From assembly GCA_949316495.1 (NCBI GenBank), contig OX439003.1:38370225-38434224 (forward strand): DNA of 64,000 nucleotides, given 5' to 3'. Under the pieces are notes generated by a model. That model was not told the origin of the DNA and made no database searches. It saw only the letters and a list, made by a program, of their open reading frames with translations. Both the position numbers and the translations under genes were made by a program. Positions 28,514 to 42,215 of this stretch are shown here, piece by piece (positions within the stretch are counted from its first letter, which is position 1; every line of letters begins with the position of its first letter). The stretch comes from Amphiduros pacificus (lineage: Eukaryota > Annelida > Polychaeta > Phyllodocida > Hesionidae).

Positions 28514-31500
28514 GTAAGATGCACTACTTACAATGCTAACAAACCCATAGAAAATGACATTTTGAAATTTTGTCATCTAAAATATGATGATGAAACATGT
28601 GTTTTATGTATGTATTTATTTTGTAGGTGGAGCCGGTGGATGTGGGGGTGGGGGAGGAGGGGGTGCGGGAGGAGGGGGTGGTGGAGGAGGAGGTGGAGGA
28701 GGAGGAGGAGGAGGCTGTGGAGGAGGAGGGGGTGGGGGAGGAGGCTGTGGAGGAGGGGGTGGTGGAGGAGGGGGTGGTGGAGGAGGTGGAGGAGGCTGTG
28801 GAGTCGGGGGTGGAGGAATAGGAGGCTGTGGAGGATATAGTGGAGGCTATGGAGGTGCCAACTGTACCAGTGGGTTTGGAGGGTGCCCAGCATCTGGTTT
28901 TAGTGGAGCGTGCTCCAGTGGAGGACAAGGGGGGAGCTGTGGAAGTTCTGGAAGCTCTGGAGGAGGTACATGTGCTGTGGGCACTTCCTGTGCCTTCAGT
29001 GCGTGCGCAGTCGGTCCAAGCCACTGTGGATTCACCGCATCCCCGTGCTGTATCCAAGTACCAAACTACAATTGTGAGTAAATTACATAACTAGTTTTGT
29101 CCGATGTGAGGATGTAAGCCAGAAAAATATAGTAATTCATCATATTGATAACACTAAGTGTCACATCTCTGTACCATTTTATATCTAATGTGATAATAAT
29201 ATATCTTGCGAAAGGTGGATATTTTGAACACAAATTCATAAGCATGTATACATATATGTTCATATGCAGTTAAATATGGAGTTAACTGGTAATTTAATAA
29301 TTAAATATTGTCCATTTCTTTTCTTAAAGATGCCACTTGGAACTCCTATATTTTGAATGATATAAACTAAGATATTTTTTATGAAATACAAGAAGAATAA
29401 CATTTCAGCAGAATGAAGAATTGAGTGATGATCATATAATATATGACATTAATTTTCAATAGCTCAACTGTGTTTAAATTCCAGGCATTGTGACGCAGTT
29501 TCAGCATAATGAAGAATTGAGTGATGATCATATAATATATGACATTAATTTTCAATAGCTCCACTGTGTTTAAATTCCAGGCACTGTGACACAGCCATCC
29601 CTTGATGGAGATTGCACTGTTACGCAGGCATCCCTGAATGCAGATTGCACTGTTAAGTGTAACTTTGATCTACCACACTGTTTGTTGACACCGCCTGTAG
29701 CTTTCCCTGAAGGGAAACTTCCAGCAGGTTTGTTCATATTAACTCAAAATTAACTGTGTTTGCATCTCACTATTTTATTATTATTATGAATTTTCAAAAT
29801 AGATATTTTGTGACATTATGAACACCAATTTTCAGTTTTTGAAGACTGTATGGGGAAGAATCTTTTTGTACATATATCAATGAAAATGTTTTCATGCATG
29901 ATTGATGGAACAGGAAATCAGAACATCCAAATAATGAATAAGTTGGGTTGAGGTACTCTGCATTTTGTAAATTTAAGAAATCTGTTATATGACAGCAAAT
30001 TGTACTGCTATTTTAGGTAAAGTAGAAATTGCTGTAAAATACAACAAAGGTTCGTGATATTGTACAGTTTGTCATGCCTGGCTCTTTTCAAAGTATCCAT
30101 GACACGTCCGATCTCTTAGAATCACATAAAATTTGTGCATGTCGTTCTGAATACTGAAATTGCTGAAGTGGGAAATGCGCGAATCTTATAGGAAAGAAAT
30201 GTTAAAAACTTTGATTTGATTAATCTAGAGTCATATTTAACAAAATAAATAGTGACATATTTTCATCGCTTTAAGGGCATCACTATGAGGCAATGTTGTT
30301 ACACTCAACCCTGATTCATCAAATGGTGGATGGACGGATGGGTCATTCCTTTAAGCATGATACCTTTGCCAAAACAACTTGGATTCCTATCAAACAAACA
30401 TCTTATGTGAACCCCTTGGGATAGTATCTTGGACAGGTTAAACCATGACCCTTCTGTGACCTTTTTTACCTTGGTACCTTGGAATTTAGGTCAAGTTTGA
30501 AAATTCCAGGCTCATTGTTGTAAGCGTGATAACTTTGCCAAAACAACTTGGATTCCTTTCAAATTCGGTATGTAAACTCTTCGGGGAATCGTCTTGGTAC
30601 AACAATGACCCCTCTGTGACCTTTCTGACCTTGAAAAGTAGGTAATGTTGGAAAATACCAGGCCCATATCTTGTAAAGAAGAGTGTACCTGCATCTCTGA
30701 TACCTATTTTATTTTATTCACATTAACATTACTCAGCAGATTCCTCCAAGATGTAAGAAATTAATATTAACCAGACTCTCTGTGGCAGAAACAGAGCCAT
30801 ACATTACCAGAATGAAATATACTTCCCAAATGATATCTGCACATGGAGGACATAAAATCAGAAGTCGTTTTACACTGCAACCAATGTCCCACGAATTATT
30901 ATCAAGGTCATGGTTTGTATTTTGTCTATATATGTGCATGTAAAAGACAGAGATCCCGAAAGAATGGCACACGTATTGATTTCCTGACTTTGCACTGAGG
31001 TTTGGTATGGCAGTAAAAAAAGGTTTTAGGTCCAAGACCAAAATTGAGTTCAATTTGTCATTATTTCCTTTAATATCACCCTCCCCTTTAAGCATAATCT
31101 ATTTTTATATTTTTGATAACTAAAACATCATATCTTCCAATAGTATTTGTGTGTTATTGCGTCTCCTCCAAAATTGGTCATTACGATTGGTTAAGAGAAT
31201 CCTTGGGACTTGTAGAGGTTTAATTAACTCTGGTTATCAACTTGTTGGAGTAGTTTTACACATAACGTTTGATAATTATATCTTTAAAATATTAACACTA
31301 TTCATAATTGCCATACAATGCTTCAAAGCTGTTGATTTCGATTCCTTTTTTGGTGGTTTATTTTGTTATTTACTATAATTATTTCAAATAATTATATGTT
31401 ATTTGTTGAAAATATTAAAACAATTGAATTAAGGCATATCTTCTTGTCTCGCAGAAGCATCCCCCTATGCAGTGGTGGATGGGAGGAAATCCACAGCCCA

Positions 31501-34500
31501 AAGTGAGGGGACTCGTACTGGCGCTGGTTCCAATAGATCCTTTAATGATATTCCCATTACTCCAACAATAAATAAGGTTTTTATGGGTAATTATTGCTTG
31601 TATTTGTTCAAATTGATTATATCATTACTGAATTTAAAGATATTCTTTATCGTTCTGCAGCTTTTAGAAATAAGATATTTAATTTTATTCGTCAGAGATG
31701 CCATCTGGAAGTCAGGACCTGACTACAACTAGGTCCACTGTATCTGGAAAGAGATCTGATCTTAATGAAACATTATTGGAAGCAATACAAACATGTGATC
31801 CTGATTTATTAGAAGAGATACTCATCAAAGGGGCTGATGCAAATTACATTGAATCCACACAAGACATCACATATCATCACAAAGCACAAGTATCAAATGA
31901 CAAAAGCTTGTTAGAAATCGTCCTCTGGAAGGTGATCCAAGAAGAAAAAGGTCAAAGGGTTGCAAATGAGAATACAGCCTACTATAGATGTGGGCAGTTA
32001 TTGCTGCATCATGGAGCCGTGGCTAACCAGGCGGCAATGGACCTGTTCTCGAGGGTTGACGTCAATCGGCTTTACCTGCTTCATGCCATGGTTGAGAGAG
32101 AAGATGAAGAAATGGTGACATTTGTCCTATCTGAGCTCAATGCGGATATCAACCATAGAAACTCCAATGGGAAGTCTGCGTTAAGCCTAGCAGTAACGCA
32201 GAAGAACCGGGATATGATTGACTCCCTGGTGGACCACGGTGCACGTATGCAAGCTTCAGAGCTGCTAGAACTACTGCAGCAACGTCACATCTCCTACTCT
32301 GCATACAGCTGCGGGGACCTTGATAGAAATATTAATTCCCAAGATGCTGAAGGTTTGACAATTCTCCATCAGGTTGTGACAAGAAAAGATGTGGATATAT
32401 TATCTATTTTAGTTAACATTGGAGCTGACGCAAACCTTCCCAACAATGAGGGATTGACACCTTTATTGACTGGGATCTTTTACAACCTGCCTGCTCCAGA
32501 CATTGAAAGGTTACTTGAGCGAGGCGGGTCTGACCCTAATATTACAGATCCTGAAGGTGTTACGGCATTTGAACTTGCGCTTGAGAAAAAAAATACTGAA
32601 CTTCTCAAAATACTATTTGATCATGGAGCACAAATTGACTTTAAAACAGCTATAGAGAGTGATAGTGTTCACATAGTAAGGACAATGCTTCAACAAGACA
32701 AACAAGGTATCGATGAACCCGACAGCAAAGGAGAAACACCCCTGCACAAAGCCTGTGCTAACAACAATGTGAATATAGTGAGGATGCTACAAGAAGCCGG
32801 GGCACAGTTCCATGTGGTCAATGTACTAGGACACAGTCCGCTAGATGTCGCCACCATGGCCTCAGCTAGGCAGGTTGTCGAATATCTACTAAACTACACA
32901 GATATATCGGTAGACTCAAAGGACATCAATGGATGGACGTCTTTACACCACACTGCAAGAGAAGGAAACCTAGAGGCTTTTCTTGATATTGTTCGTAAAC
33001 AACAAACGCTGTTGTACCAAAAGGATGCGCATTATAACTCAGCCATAGACCACATCATGAGAGGTCTACGTCATTATCACGTGGATGAAACCCAGAATAG
33101 TGACATCCTCCCCAACATAACACCACCAGAGCAAGATCTCCAATTTGTAAATTGGTTGTGTGACACACAAAGTAGTATTATTCGACTCAAAATGCACCTA
33201 TTCTACCCAAAGAAAAGTAACTGGTTTTTTAGAAACCTATCGGCAGCACTGAGCAGAAGGTATTCAGTTTTCACATTTGTGAACTCATCAGTGATCACGG
33301 CATTATGTGTGTTCAATCAATGGATTTTCGTATTCTTCTGGGTATTCATTGTTGGTTCACCATTCTTCGAGGCAAATAGCGTGAAGCCAGTCCTAAGCAG
33401 CGATGCAATAACAACTGTGTTGACTGCAAGAAGTCAAGTCCAAGAATCAAAACATAAAAGGTAGCCATTTTTATTGCCAAGATCATAACATCATATTATT
33501 TTTCACAATCACCTGTTATTTTGCTGAATAAATATATTGCAATTGTGTATCTTTTTCAATCGTTGTAGCTTGCGTGATCTGTTAAAGAATGTCAAGAGAA
33601 TACTTTTGACTCCATCATTAGGGGTGTGCCCGGGCCTTGGTCAAGAACGGATAACGATGTCCATCTCAGAAACAATTAAACTTTATTTGGAACGGGTATG
33701 TCAAATTACCTCACGAGTTCTTCCACACCAACCTTTAGAAATATCAATTATATAATGCACATATGATTGTTATCTATAACATATTTGCTAAATCAAACAT
33801 ACGTTTTTTAGTCTTCTCTTCATTGTAATATGTAATAATCTGACTCTAAATATTCAACATTGAAATGTCAATATTCATATTCATTTTGATATAATTGCAG
33901 GTTGTGAAAAGCATGAATAAAATGGACAGACGTATATGCTTACAATTAAAATTTCACGGAAGTACAAAAGAAGGAACAAAAGTATGTCCATAAATTATTA
34001 CAGTTAAATGGTATCCGAAAATATCTTTGTTTTATAAAAAAAAATAGTGACAAAAAATAGGAAAGTAACTTTTGATTCAGATCGGCCTGAGCGATGAGTT
34101 CGATTGTCGGTTACACGTGACGTCACTAGAAGGACAGCAGAAAGTCTCCCCGGTGAGAGTGGACCAAGCCAAACTTGCTCCCATGCTGTACCGGGAAGGA
34201 GTAGTCAAAGTGACCAGGCAGTCACAGCATGGCGTGCGCCTCCAAGTGAGCCAACTTCATTACCCAAAATACATCTTTGATATGTTTCTGAAGAAGAGAA
34301 ACCCTTTGCCAATCTTAGTTGCAGAAGCAAGGCAAGAGGCTCTGCTTGTAAAAACCAACTAAAATGTGTGGTGAAGGGTGTTCTCACAGATCTGGTCAAT
34401 AACTAGTAGAAATCATAAAGAAGCACAACACTTTTATATCTGATAGGCATTGGACAAAATGTAATATATTCAAACCTTAGGGACCGAAGTTGATGTTGGG

Positions 34501-36972
34501 GAAACGAAACATATTCAAGGTCAAAGGTCAAGGTCATGCATATCATTTTAAGCCTTTTTTCTCATTTTTCTTGATTTTTGTAAACAATGATTCAAAGGAC
34601 CTGTCAATGGCTGCATAAAATCAGAAACATATTTTGGAACATTCTGAAATATGTAAGTGAAAAAACATGCAATAAGCATACAAGTTTGAGACTGCAGTTC
34701 AGAATTTTCCAAAACTGTTGACTTGGTGTCCATACTTGGTATAAATTAACCCCAATGAGGAATCTTTTTCCATATAGTGTTGCTCCAAACTTTATTGCCA
34801 CCTGAGGGCAACATTGCACATAAAATAAAATCCCACTAGGGATGAATTCATATGATGTGTGGACATCAAGTCAATCTTACTTTATGAATTTCTTATGTTT
34901 TGTCAAACAAGAGATTGAATAAATCAGATTGGTCAAAAAGAGTTTGTAAAATGTTGAAATAAATCATATATGGATATATGGAATTACCATAGTAACCATC
35001 AATTTCTGAAAAAGAGTCCCTAAGCGAAAACCTTAGTGAGACTCTCCTCTTTGAAATGACGCTGGGGTTTTCCCTTCCATCCCTTCATCATCCAAAGTTC
35101 CAGGCATTATTTGCCTACCCCAGGCATGAATTGTTTGTTTACTTAAGGTTAACTACCGGACTAGGAGATATCTGATCAGGTGGGAATCAGCATAAATGCC
35201 CCTTATGGCCGATTGCTCTTCAGGAAATATTACGCCATGTAGATTATGCCAATCCCTGAAAGTGAGAGTGAGTCTATACATCATTAAAGTTTCTTTTCTC
35301 TTTTAGATAAATCCTTCTAAAGCTGGTATGCTTGATTACCGCAGTACGTGGAGAGAGTTCTGTGATGAGGATCATCACCTTCAGGCCAAGGCGCTTTATC
35401 GGCATCTACATACCTTGCTATGCAGGGCAGTAAGAAAGGAGAGATCTAATTTACTTTATATCAAGGACATCAACAATGAGCAGCTCCACCTGGAGTGGAT
35501 ATATCAGCCCACACAGGGCATGGCTATTAAGGTGCTGTTTTCTTTGATGGAACGATGCATGTATTTTTAGATAACCAATGACCTTTCTATTAGTCCAAAA
35601 GAATAAGAAATACGTGCTGAGTATGGGACGGAGATCATGGTTTCTTATATTCCATATGATCTTTTCCAGCATACCCTTCTTTATCATTGTCATATGCAGG
35701 AAATGTAATGGTTCGACCACTGTCTACGAAGGTGCAATATGATATAGATAATTGTCCATAATACAATTTTCCCGAGAGAGAGTGAAATGGTTTGAAGCTT
35801 ACATTTGACATGAAAGTGTAATATCTGAAAAATAGACCAGGCTGTGGTCCGGTAAACCACACATCAAGAGTACACTCTACTCATAAATAGATATGAAAAG
35901 TAAATGTGTGACCACATTGAAGTGATAATAGCCTACATCTAATAAGATATAGAGTTACAACGCTGCCAATAGGGATTCTTAGGATTGATTAGAGCCTCTT
36001 GATATGTGAGCTAAAGAAGTAGTTAAACTGGTACCTCAAGGATAGGAACGTTTGGGTACGTTCTCGACCATATAACTCCGGCATTATGGAACTTATGATT
36101 GCCAATTACTAAACCTATCATTCAAAATCTTGAAACTTGTTGGAAGCTTTCTAACTCATAAGGTCCATTTGCAGGTGGATATTGTGTTTGTGGTGAGCAT
36201 AAGTGATTGGTGGCCTGTACATGGACTCAGGTCCACGATTCTCCTGACAGAAGAGGACCTCAGCCGGGAGACCAACATTCTCCTGCGGGCGGGAGGCTGG
36301 CGGGCATCCTCGGCATTGCAGGAAGGACTATTAATGTCTAGAATACCCCCCATACAGACTGCAGCTTACATGCTGTGCAAGGTGGTCAATAGCATGGTCG
36401 AATATAACAAAGATGATCACATGTATAAGTGAGTATCACATAGTTTAAAAAGTAAACAACACGTCTTAGAAAATAAAAACCCAGGGAAGAGAAATTGTTT
36501 GAGTGAGAAATCAAATTAATATATATCAATATAATGTATTGGAATAATTCTCATTTTGTATCATAACAAAACTATGAGGAATTCATAATATTAAACCTGG
36601 TTCACATTATTACATTGGTGCCATGTTTGTGGATTCATTTCATTACCAAATTCTTGTTTCCTTATAAGGGTGAAGTCCTACCATCTGAAAAATGCCCTGT
36701 GGTTTGTTATTGAAGATCATTTATCGAATAAGGGTGAGAAACTACCGCCCGTGCCTGTACATGGGCATACGATTGACAAAAGCATGTTGCATAACCGGCA
36801 CATAGCTAACATTCATGCCTGGGCTCTCAAAATTATATTTGAGGGTCTGCCGAGGGTAATGGCTGGCAGCGAGTTCTACTTCAAGCTCGGCAGATCCAGT
36901 CTTCGCCAGGAACAGTTGGACAAATATATGGCAATGGTGCGCCACCTTCTACAATATAACCCACGAAAATAA
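28417..36972 (+). CDS. 2A-leader / ankyrin / transmembrane / cGAS-like (Mab-21) nucleotidyltransferase
   Basis: Eleven exons join in frame: 28417-28513, 28627-29073, 29581-29727, 31455-31586, 31696-33460, 33569-33695, 33901-33981, 34081-34347, 35307-35531, 36175-36428, 36669-36972. They total 3846 bases, 1281 residues. Order: 2A-like hydrophobic leader (1-30), Gly/Cys-rich segment (about 33-180), Ser/Thr linker, about eleven ankyrin repeats (296-720), a hydrophobic segment (about 807-828), and a Mab-21 fold (863-1281). Catalytic signature: HGSTKEGTKIGLSDEFD (Gly925-Ser926, Glu938, Asp940) and VDIVFVVSISDWWP (Asp1098). The Ser-to-Glu spacing of 12 matches human cGAS (S213, E225). No Zn-ribbon is seen, as in most invertebrate cGLRs. 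Enzymes of this family make cyclic dinucleotides or related products on binding nucleic acid; the ligand and product here are unknown. The start has A at -3 and follows an acceptor-like CACAG at 28389. Confidence 0.85.
28627..29073 (+). CDS. Gly/Cys-rich exon
   Basis: 447 bases, phase 1 to 1, acceptor TTTTGTAG, donor ATT|GTGAGT. About 85 residues of near-pure Gly with spaced Cys are followed by a Cys-rich part (NCTSGFGGCPASGFSGAC, SPCCIQVPNYN). The Cys density resembles secreted or cuticle-like proteins more than cytosolic ones. The purine-rich GGA/GGGGG strand is a strong candidate for G-quadruplex formation early in the message. Open frames in other phases and on the minus strand are shadows of the low-complexity repeat. 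Confidence 0.75.
29403..29594 (+). repeat. 96-bp tandem duplication spanning a 3' splice site
   Basis: Copy 1 (29403-29498) and copy 2 (29499-29594) are nearly identical and each contains TTTAAATTCCAG|GCA-TGTGAC. The real exon starts at 29581; a second intact acceptor therefore sits at 29484/29485. Confidence 0.92.
29581..31586 (+). CDS. Linker exons of the 2A-ankyrin-cGLR gene
   Basis: 29581-29727 and 31455-31586, both phase 1 to 1. The first holds a doubled 11-residue unit (TVTQPSLDGDC, TVTQASLNADC) and further Cys. The second is Ser/Thr/Gly-rich (ASPYAVVDGRKSTAQ). Their symmetrical phases mean either could be skipped without a frame change. No domain recognised. Confidence 0.65.
30352..30690 (+). 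repeat. 169-bp tandem duplication in an intron
   Basis: Two diverged copies start TAAGC(A/G)TGATA(C/A)C and contain TTGCCAAAACAACTTGGATT and CTGTGACCTTT-TGACCTT. It lies in the intron between 29728 and 31454. Confidence 0.85.
31696..33460 (+). CDS. Ankyrin-repeat and membrane-segment exon
   Basis: 1765 bases in one exon. Ankyrin units are clear, for example EGLTILHQVVTRKDVDILSI, KGETPLHKACANNNVNIVRM and NGWTSLHHTAREGNLEAFLD. About eleven units run from residue 296 to 720, several degenerate. After a spacer comes VITALCVFNQWIFVFFWVFI, long enough to span a membrane, with KSNWFFRNLSAALSRR (basic) before it and FFEAN after it. The donor is a weak AAAAG|GTAGCC, and read-through meets a stop at once (33462-33464). 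Confidence 0.85.
33569..36972 (+). CDS. cGAS-like / Mab-21 nucleotidyltransferase exons
   Basis: Six exons encode the enzyme core. 33901-33981 ends with the GS motif (FHGSTKEGTK). 34081-34347 starts IGLSDEFDCRL with the first two metal-binding acids. 35307-35531 carries LHLEWIYQPTQGMAIK. 36175-36428 starts VDIVFVVSISDWWP with the third acid. 36669-36972 carries SYHLKNALWFVIED, the helical-lobe signature of Mab-21 proteins. The gap between the second and third acids (158 residues) is longer than in human cGAS (92), so an insertion is present in the core. Confidence 0.85.
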
Positions 36973-36973
36973 A
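36968..36973 (+). terminator. Polyadenylation signal overlapping the stop codon
   Basis: AATAAA at 36968-36973 overlaps the TAA stop at 36970-36972 (CGAAAATAAATT). Cleavage would give a 3'UTR of about 10-30 bases. Confidence 0.45.
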
Positions 36974-37309
36974 TTGCTTTTATCTTGGAGTGTAATGATC
37001 TTTCCAGCAGAAAGTATATATTTACCATGATATTAATTTTTTTTCAAACAACTGTCACGTACATTACTAATACAAGGACACATGGCGAGATATGTAAGCT
37101 ATTTAACATGATAAACAGAAATTGAGAACTACCAAATAACACTAAATCTTTAGCGATTTCAAATAAACAGGATTTTGCGTATTATTTAACCTTTGTGATA
37201 CATTTTGAATTATTTGAAGGGTTAAATGTTACATTGAGCAGACAACAAAAATTACACTTTGCTTGTTCACCGAATTCAGCTGTTTTGAAAAACGGTTCTG
37301 AACGTAATT

Positions 37310-39436
<2,127 letters not shown>

Positions 39437-39600
39437 CAAAGTAATTGAGACAAAATATTATATAACCTCAACAAAACTGGTAATTATAAAGTACATTGAA
39501 CACTAAGCAAAATTGTGACAAGAATACAATCAACTAGTCACAATTTCATATCACATAATATAAAGAAAGACTACAATATATCGCAAATACCATCAAATAT
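39437..39600. repeat. Second copy of the 37.3-38.2 kb repeat (no insertion)
   Basis: From GTAATTGAGACAAAATATTA to ATATCGCAAATACCATCAAA it matches the joined flanks of the TIR element almost base for base. Confidence 0.9.
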
Positions 39601-39752
39601 AGCTATAGCTACCAATCACTTATTTCTTTTTTCGTGGTAACCTAGAGCATAACGGTGTGAATAAAACCGGGAATAGGTGTGAAGCACTAGAAGAGTGATC
39701 GGAAGTACATTCCAAGATAAAACCACAGAAAGACAAGGTAAGACAATTCATC

Positions 39753-40780
39753 ATGATGAAAATGGAAAAATCACCAACTGATGGCGCCACTGTAACAAAT
39801 GGCAGTAAACTTGATTATGACCAGGTGTATGAGATAAAAATGATAACAAATGATTTATATTCAAAAAAAGACAAAATGAGATACTACAAAATATGGTGGA
39901 AAGATTTTCCAAAAAACGAAAGCACATATGAGCCTGAAATTAATATACCTACTGAAATCTTAAAAAATTATATGTACGCAAAACACGAAAAATCCTATAT
40001 TGAAACCAACAAAACTATTTTTCAGATGGCACAAAAATCGCAGAAAAAGACACGATCCTCCCAAGCCAAGACATGGGCTGATGAGGTGGAGGAGAAAGAG
40101 GCTCCTGAAGAAAACACCAGTGCTACCTCATCACCTCTTCGCCTGGAATTCCTCTCGGATAATGATACCAATTACGACACAGACGCTATCCCCACCAATG
40201 AGGGTAAGGATGAATTTGATGGAATGAGTAAGAGGGAACTGAAAAAAACATGTGAAGAGTATGAAGACAGATCTGGAAAAGACCAAGACAGAACTAACAA
40301 AGGCAAGACAGGAAAATGAGAATATGAATAGGAAAAATGTACAACAATTGCATAGGCTTGATGAGTATAAGATAAAAGAATTGGCGCTAGAAGCAAAAAA
40401 TCAAAGAATTGGAGAAATTGAATATGATACAGGTAGAAAAAATAAAAGATCAGAAGGAGAAACTATCGGATAATGAGAAGAAGATAAATGCAATTGTGAT
40501 GGAGAGAGTAATCCCGCAACCAAGTTCGGTATCAGTACCAAAGAAGCACAATGTACTCTATCTTATGGATCCAGCATATGATAATATCAGTACCGGTAAA
40601 TATGACGACAGAAAGGGAGATAGTGACCATAACATACATAGTATCCATGCCTTAAGTGAAGCACTAAGGAACAATGACTTCAAGGAAAAACTGAAGAACT
40701 GTGCTGCCGTAGTGGTCTGTCTGGGACTTCAAGAACTGTGTGACGGAGGAGTATTAGTTTTTACATTTGGCAACATTTAA
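39753..40780 (+). mobile_element. Chromodomain-bearing retroelement-like fossil
   Basis: The first part holds a chromodomain-like segment (MRYYKIWWKDFPKNESTYEP matches the xYxVKWxGxxxxxxTWEP pattern). A Lys/Glu-rich coiled-coil-like stretch follows, then a region resembling an SGNH-hydrolase block (AAVVVCLGLQEL). An N-terminal chromodomain with a coiled coil suggests the first protein of a retrotransposon, but family is uncertain (a LINE-type ORF1 or an LTR kin are both possible). It looks broken, with about two breaks, and no reverse transcriptase is seen next to it. Direct repeats at 37.3-38.2 and 39.4-39.6 kb lie upstream. Confidence 0.45.
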
Positions 40781-41899
40781 GATCAGATAAAATTTTATTT
40801 CAGGTCAACATTCAATACATGAGACGCTGTAAGCTATTGGTTGACGATGTGAGTATATTTAATAATGATTATAATGGTGAGATAAACGTATATAAAGATG
40901 GGATTATAAGCCAAGCCATATCGTAACTGGACCTTCCCAGTGTCCTAAAGTCATTTCAAATTGGCTGTAGCGAGTTGTAACTAGATTCTGATCAATTCTG
41001 AATGCATTTAAGTTTCATAAATGACCTAAACCTGCTTGCATAAATCTACCTGTAAACCAAAGTGCACACTCTGTTATACCGCAATATACTTAAGCCGCTT
41101 CATCATGAGGAATCATATATGCATCGCCAATCATTTCAAGTGGGTTTAAAGTGAATGACCCACTGCAGTAAACCCCTCCTAAAACTGTAAGACAGGTCTG
41201 CTGGACCTCTGCCCTCTTCATTTTATCAGCACCTTTGAGAAGCCAACATGTCCAAATTCAAATCTCATTGAATTTATTTGAGAATTAAATCTCATTGAAT
41301 TTATACAAACGTGGATGATATAGAAAAAGGCAAATATATTTGTTTGTTTATAGACCTATGGAATTGTTAGGGTTCTGTTCAATCAAAACCAAGTCAGATG
41401 GTCATGTGAGATTGGATTAAGTTTGTGTCGGACAATACATCATGTCATTCAGAGCACGAATCGTAGACGTCTATAATTTATCAATATACACATGCCTGCA
41501 TAAAAATGTCTTATAGCTCAATGGTACTGTAGCATAAATTCATATTTGCCACAAGACATGCCACAAGGTTCAAGCTTATCAGCTGTACATGTGATGAGGA
41601 AAGTGTGCCAAGGTTAGGCTAATGGATGCTGGGGCGGTATTATGTGACTAATTAACTTACACATGTCCCTACCACATCCCACTCAACTGTTAAGTTGTTT
41701 GTACAATTATTAGATATAACAAATTTTAGACTTATTCATTAAATATTAAGATTATGATTCTGTTTAAAAAGAGAAATGAAAGCCTAGATTTATGTCCAGT
41801 ACTTGGAGATAAAATGGCTGTAATCAGATATTTGTCTGTATCTTGGCTATCCCAGACTTTTTCCTGGTGTCCCAGGTTGACCCTTTACACCCTCATCAA
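40781..41899. other. No gene seen
   Basis: AT-rich sequence with short duplications (AATCTCATTGAATTTAT near 41270 and 41288). No supported exon. Confidence 0.4.
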
Positions 41900-41911
41900 C
41901 AGCAGTATGTG

Positions 41912-42203
41912 TTTGTATGCTTGGGGTTTTACATTACTTTCAGCATTATTTTAGTCATTTCGTGATGAGACCTACTTGTAGCAGATTTAGTGCTACCTCA
42001 CTGAATTGTCAACCCACTCGGTCACAGATTTACAATGACAACGGGTTAACCCTTTAGGCACGGGCCTCAGCTCATGTGGAAAATTGTACTGTGAGTTCAA
42101 TCCCAGCACGGCCGGGGTTCGAACCCACGACCTTTGGATCACCACAGAGGAACTGGTGCTAATAAGCTGGCGCTCTAACCAACTGCGCCACGGCCCGTGG
42201 CCT
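41912..42203 (-). mobile_element. tRNA-derived SINE, minus orientation
   Basis: The tRNA-like head is at the right (reverse of CACGGGCCGTGGCGCAGTTG at 42200-42180) with A and B boxes, then a shared body and a tail related to CCCCAAGCATACAAAC. Flanking 12-bp target duplications, CAGCAGTATGTG (41900) and CAGCAGCATGTG (42204), differ by one base. Confidence 0.88.
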
Positions 42204-42215
42204 CAGCAGCATGTG

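Noticed and set aside
28536-29094. Ser/Thr-rich minus frames and Glu/Val-rich plus frame over the Gly-rich exon
   Set aside because: Low-complexity shadows; only the Gly/Cys frame joins exons on both sides in phase.
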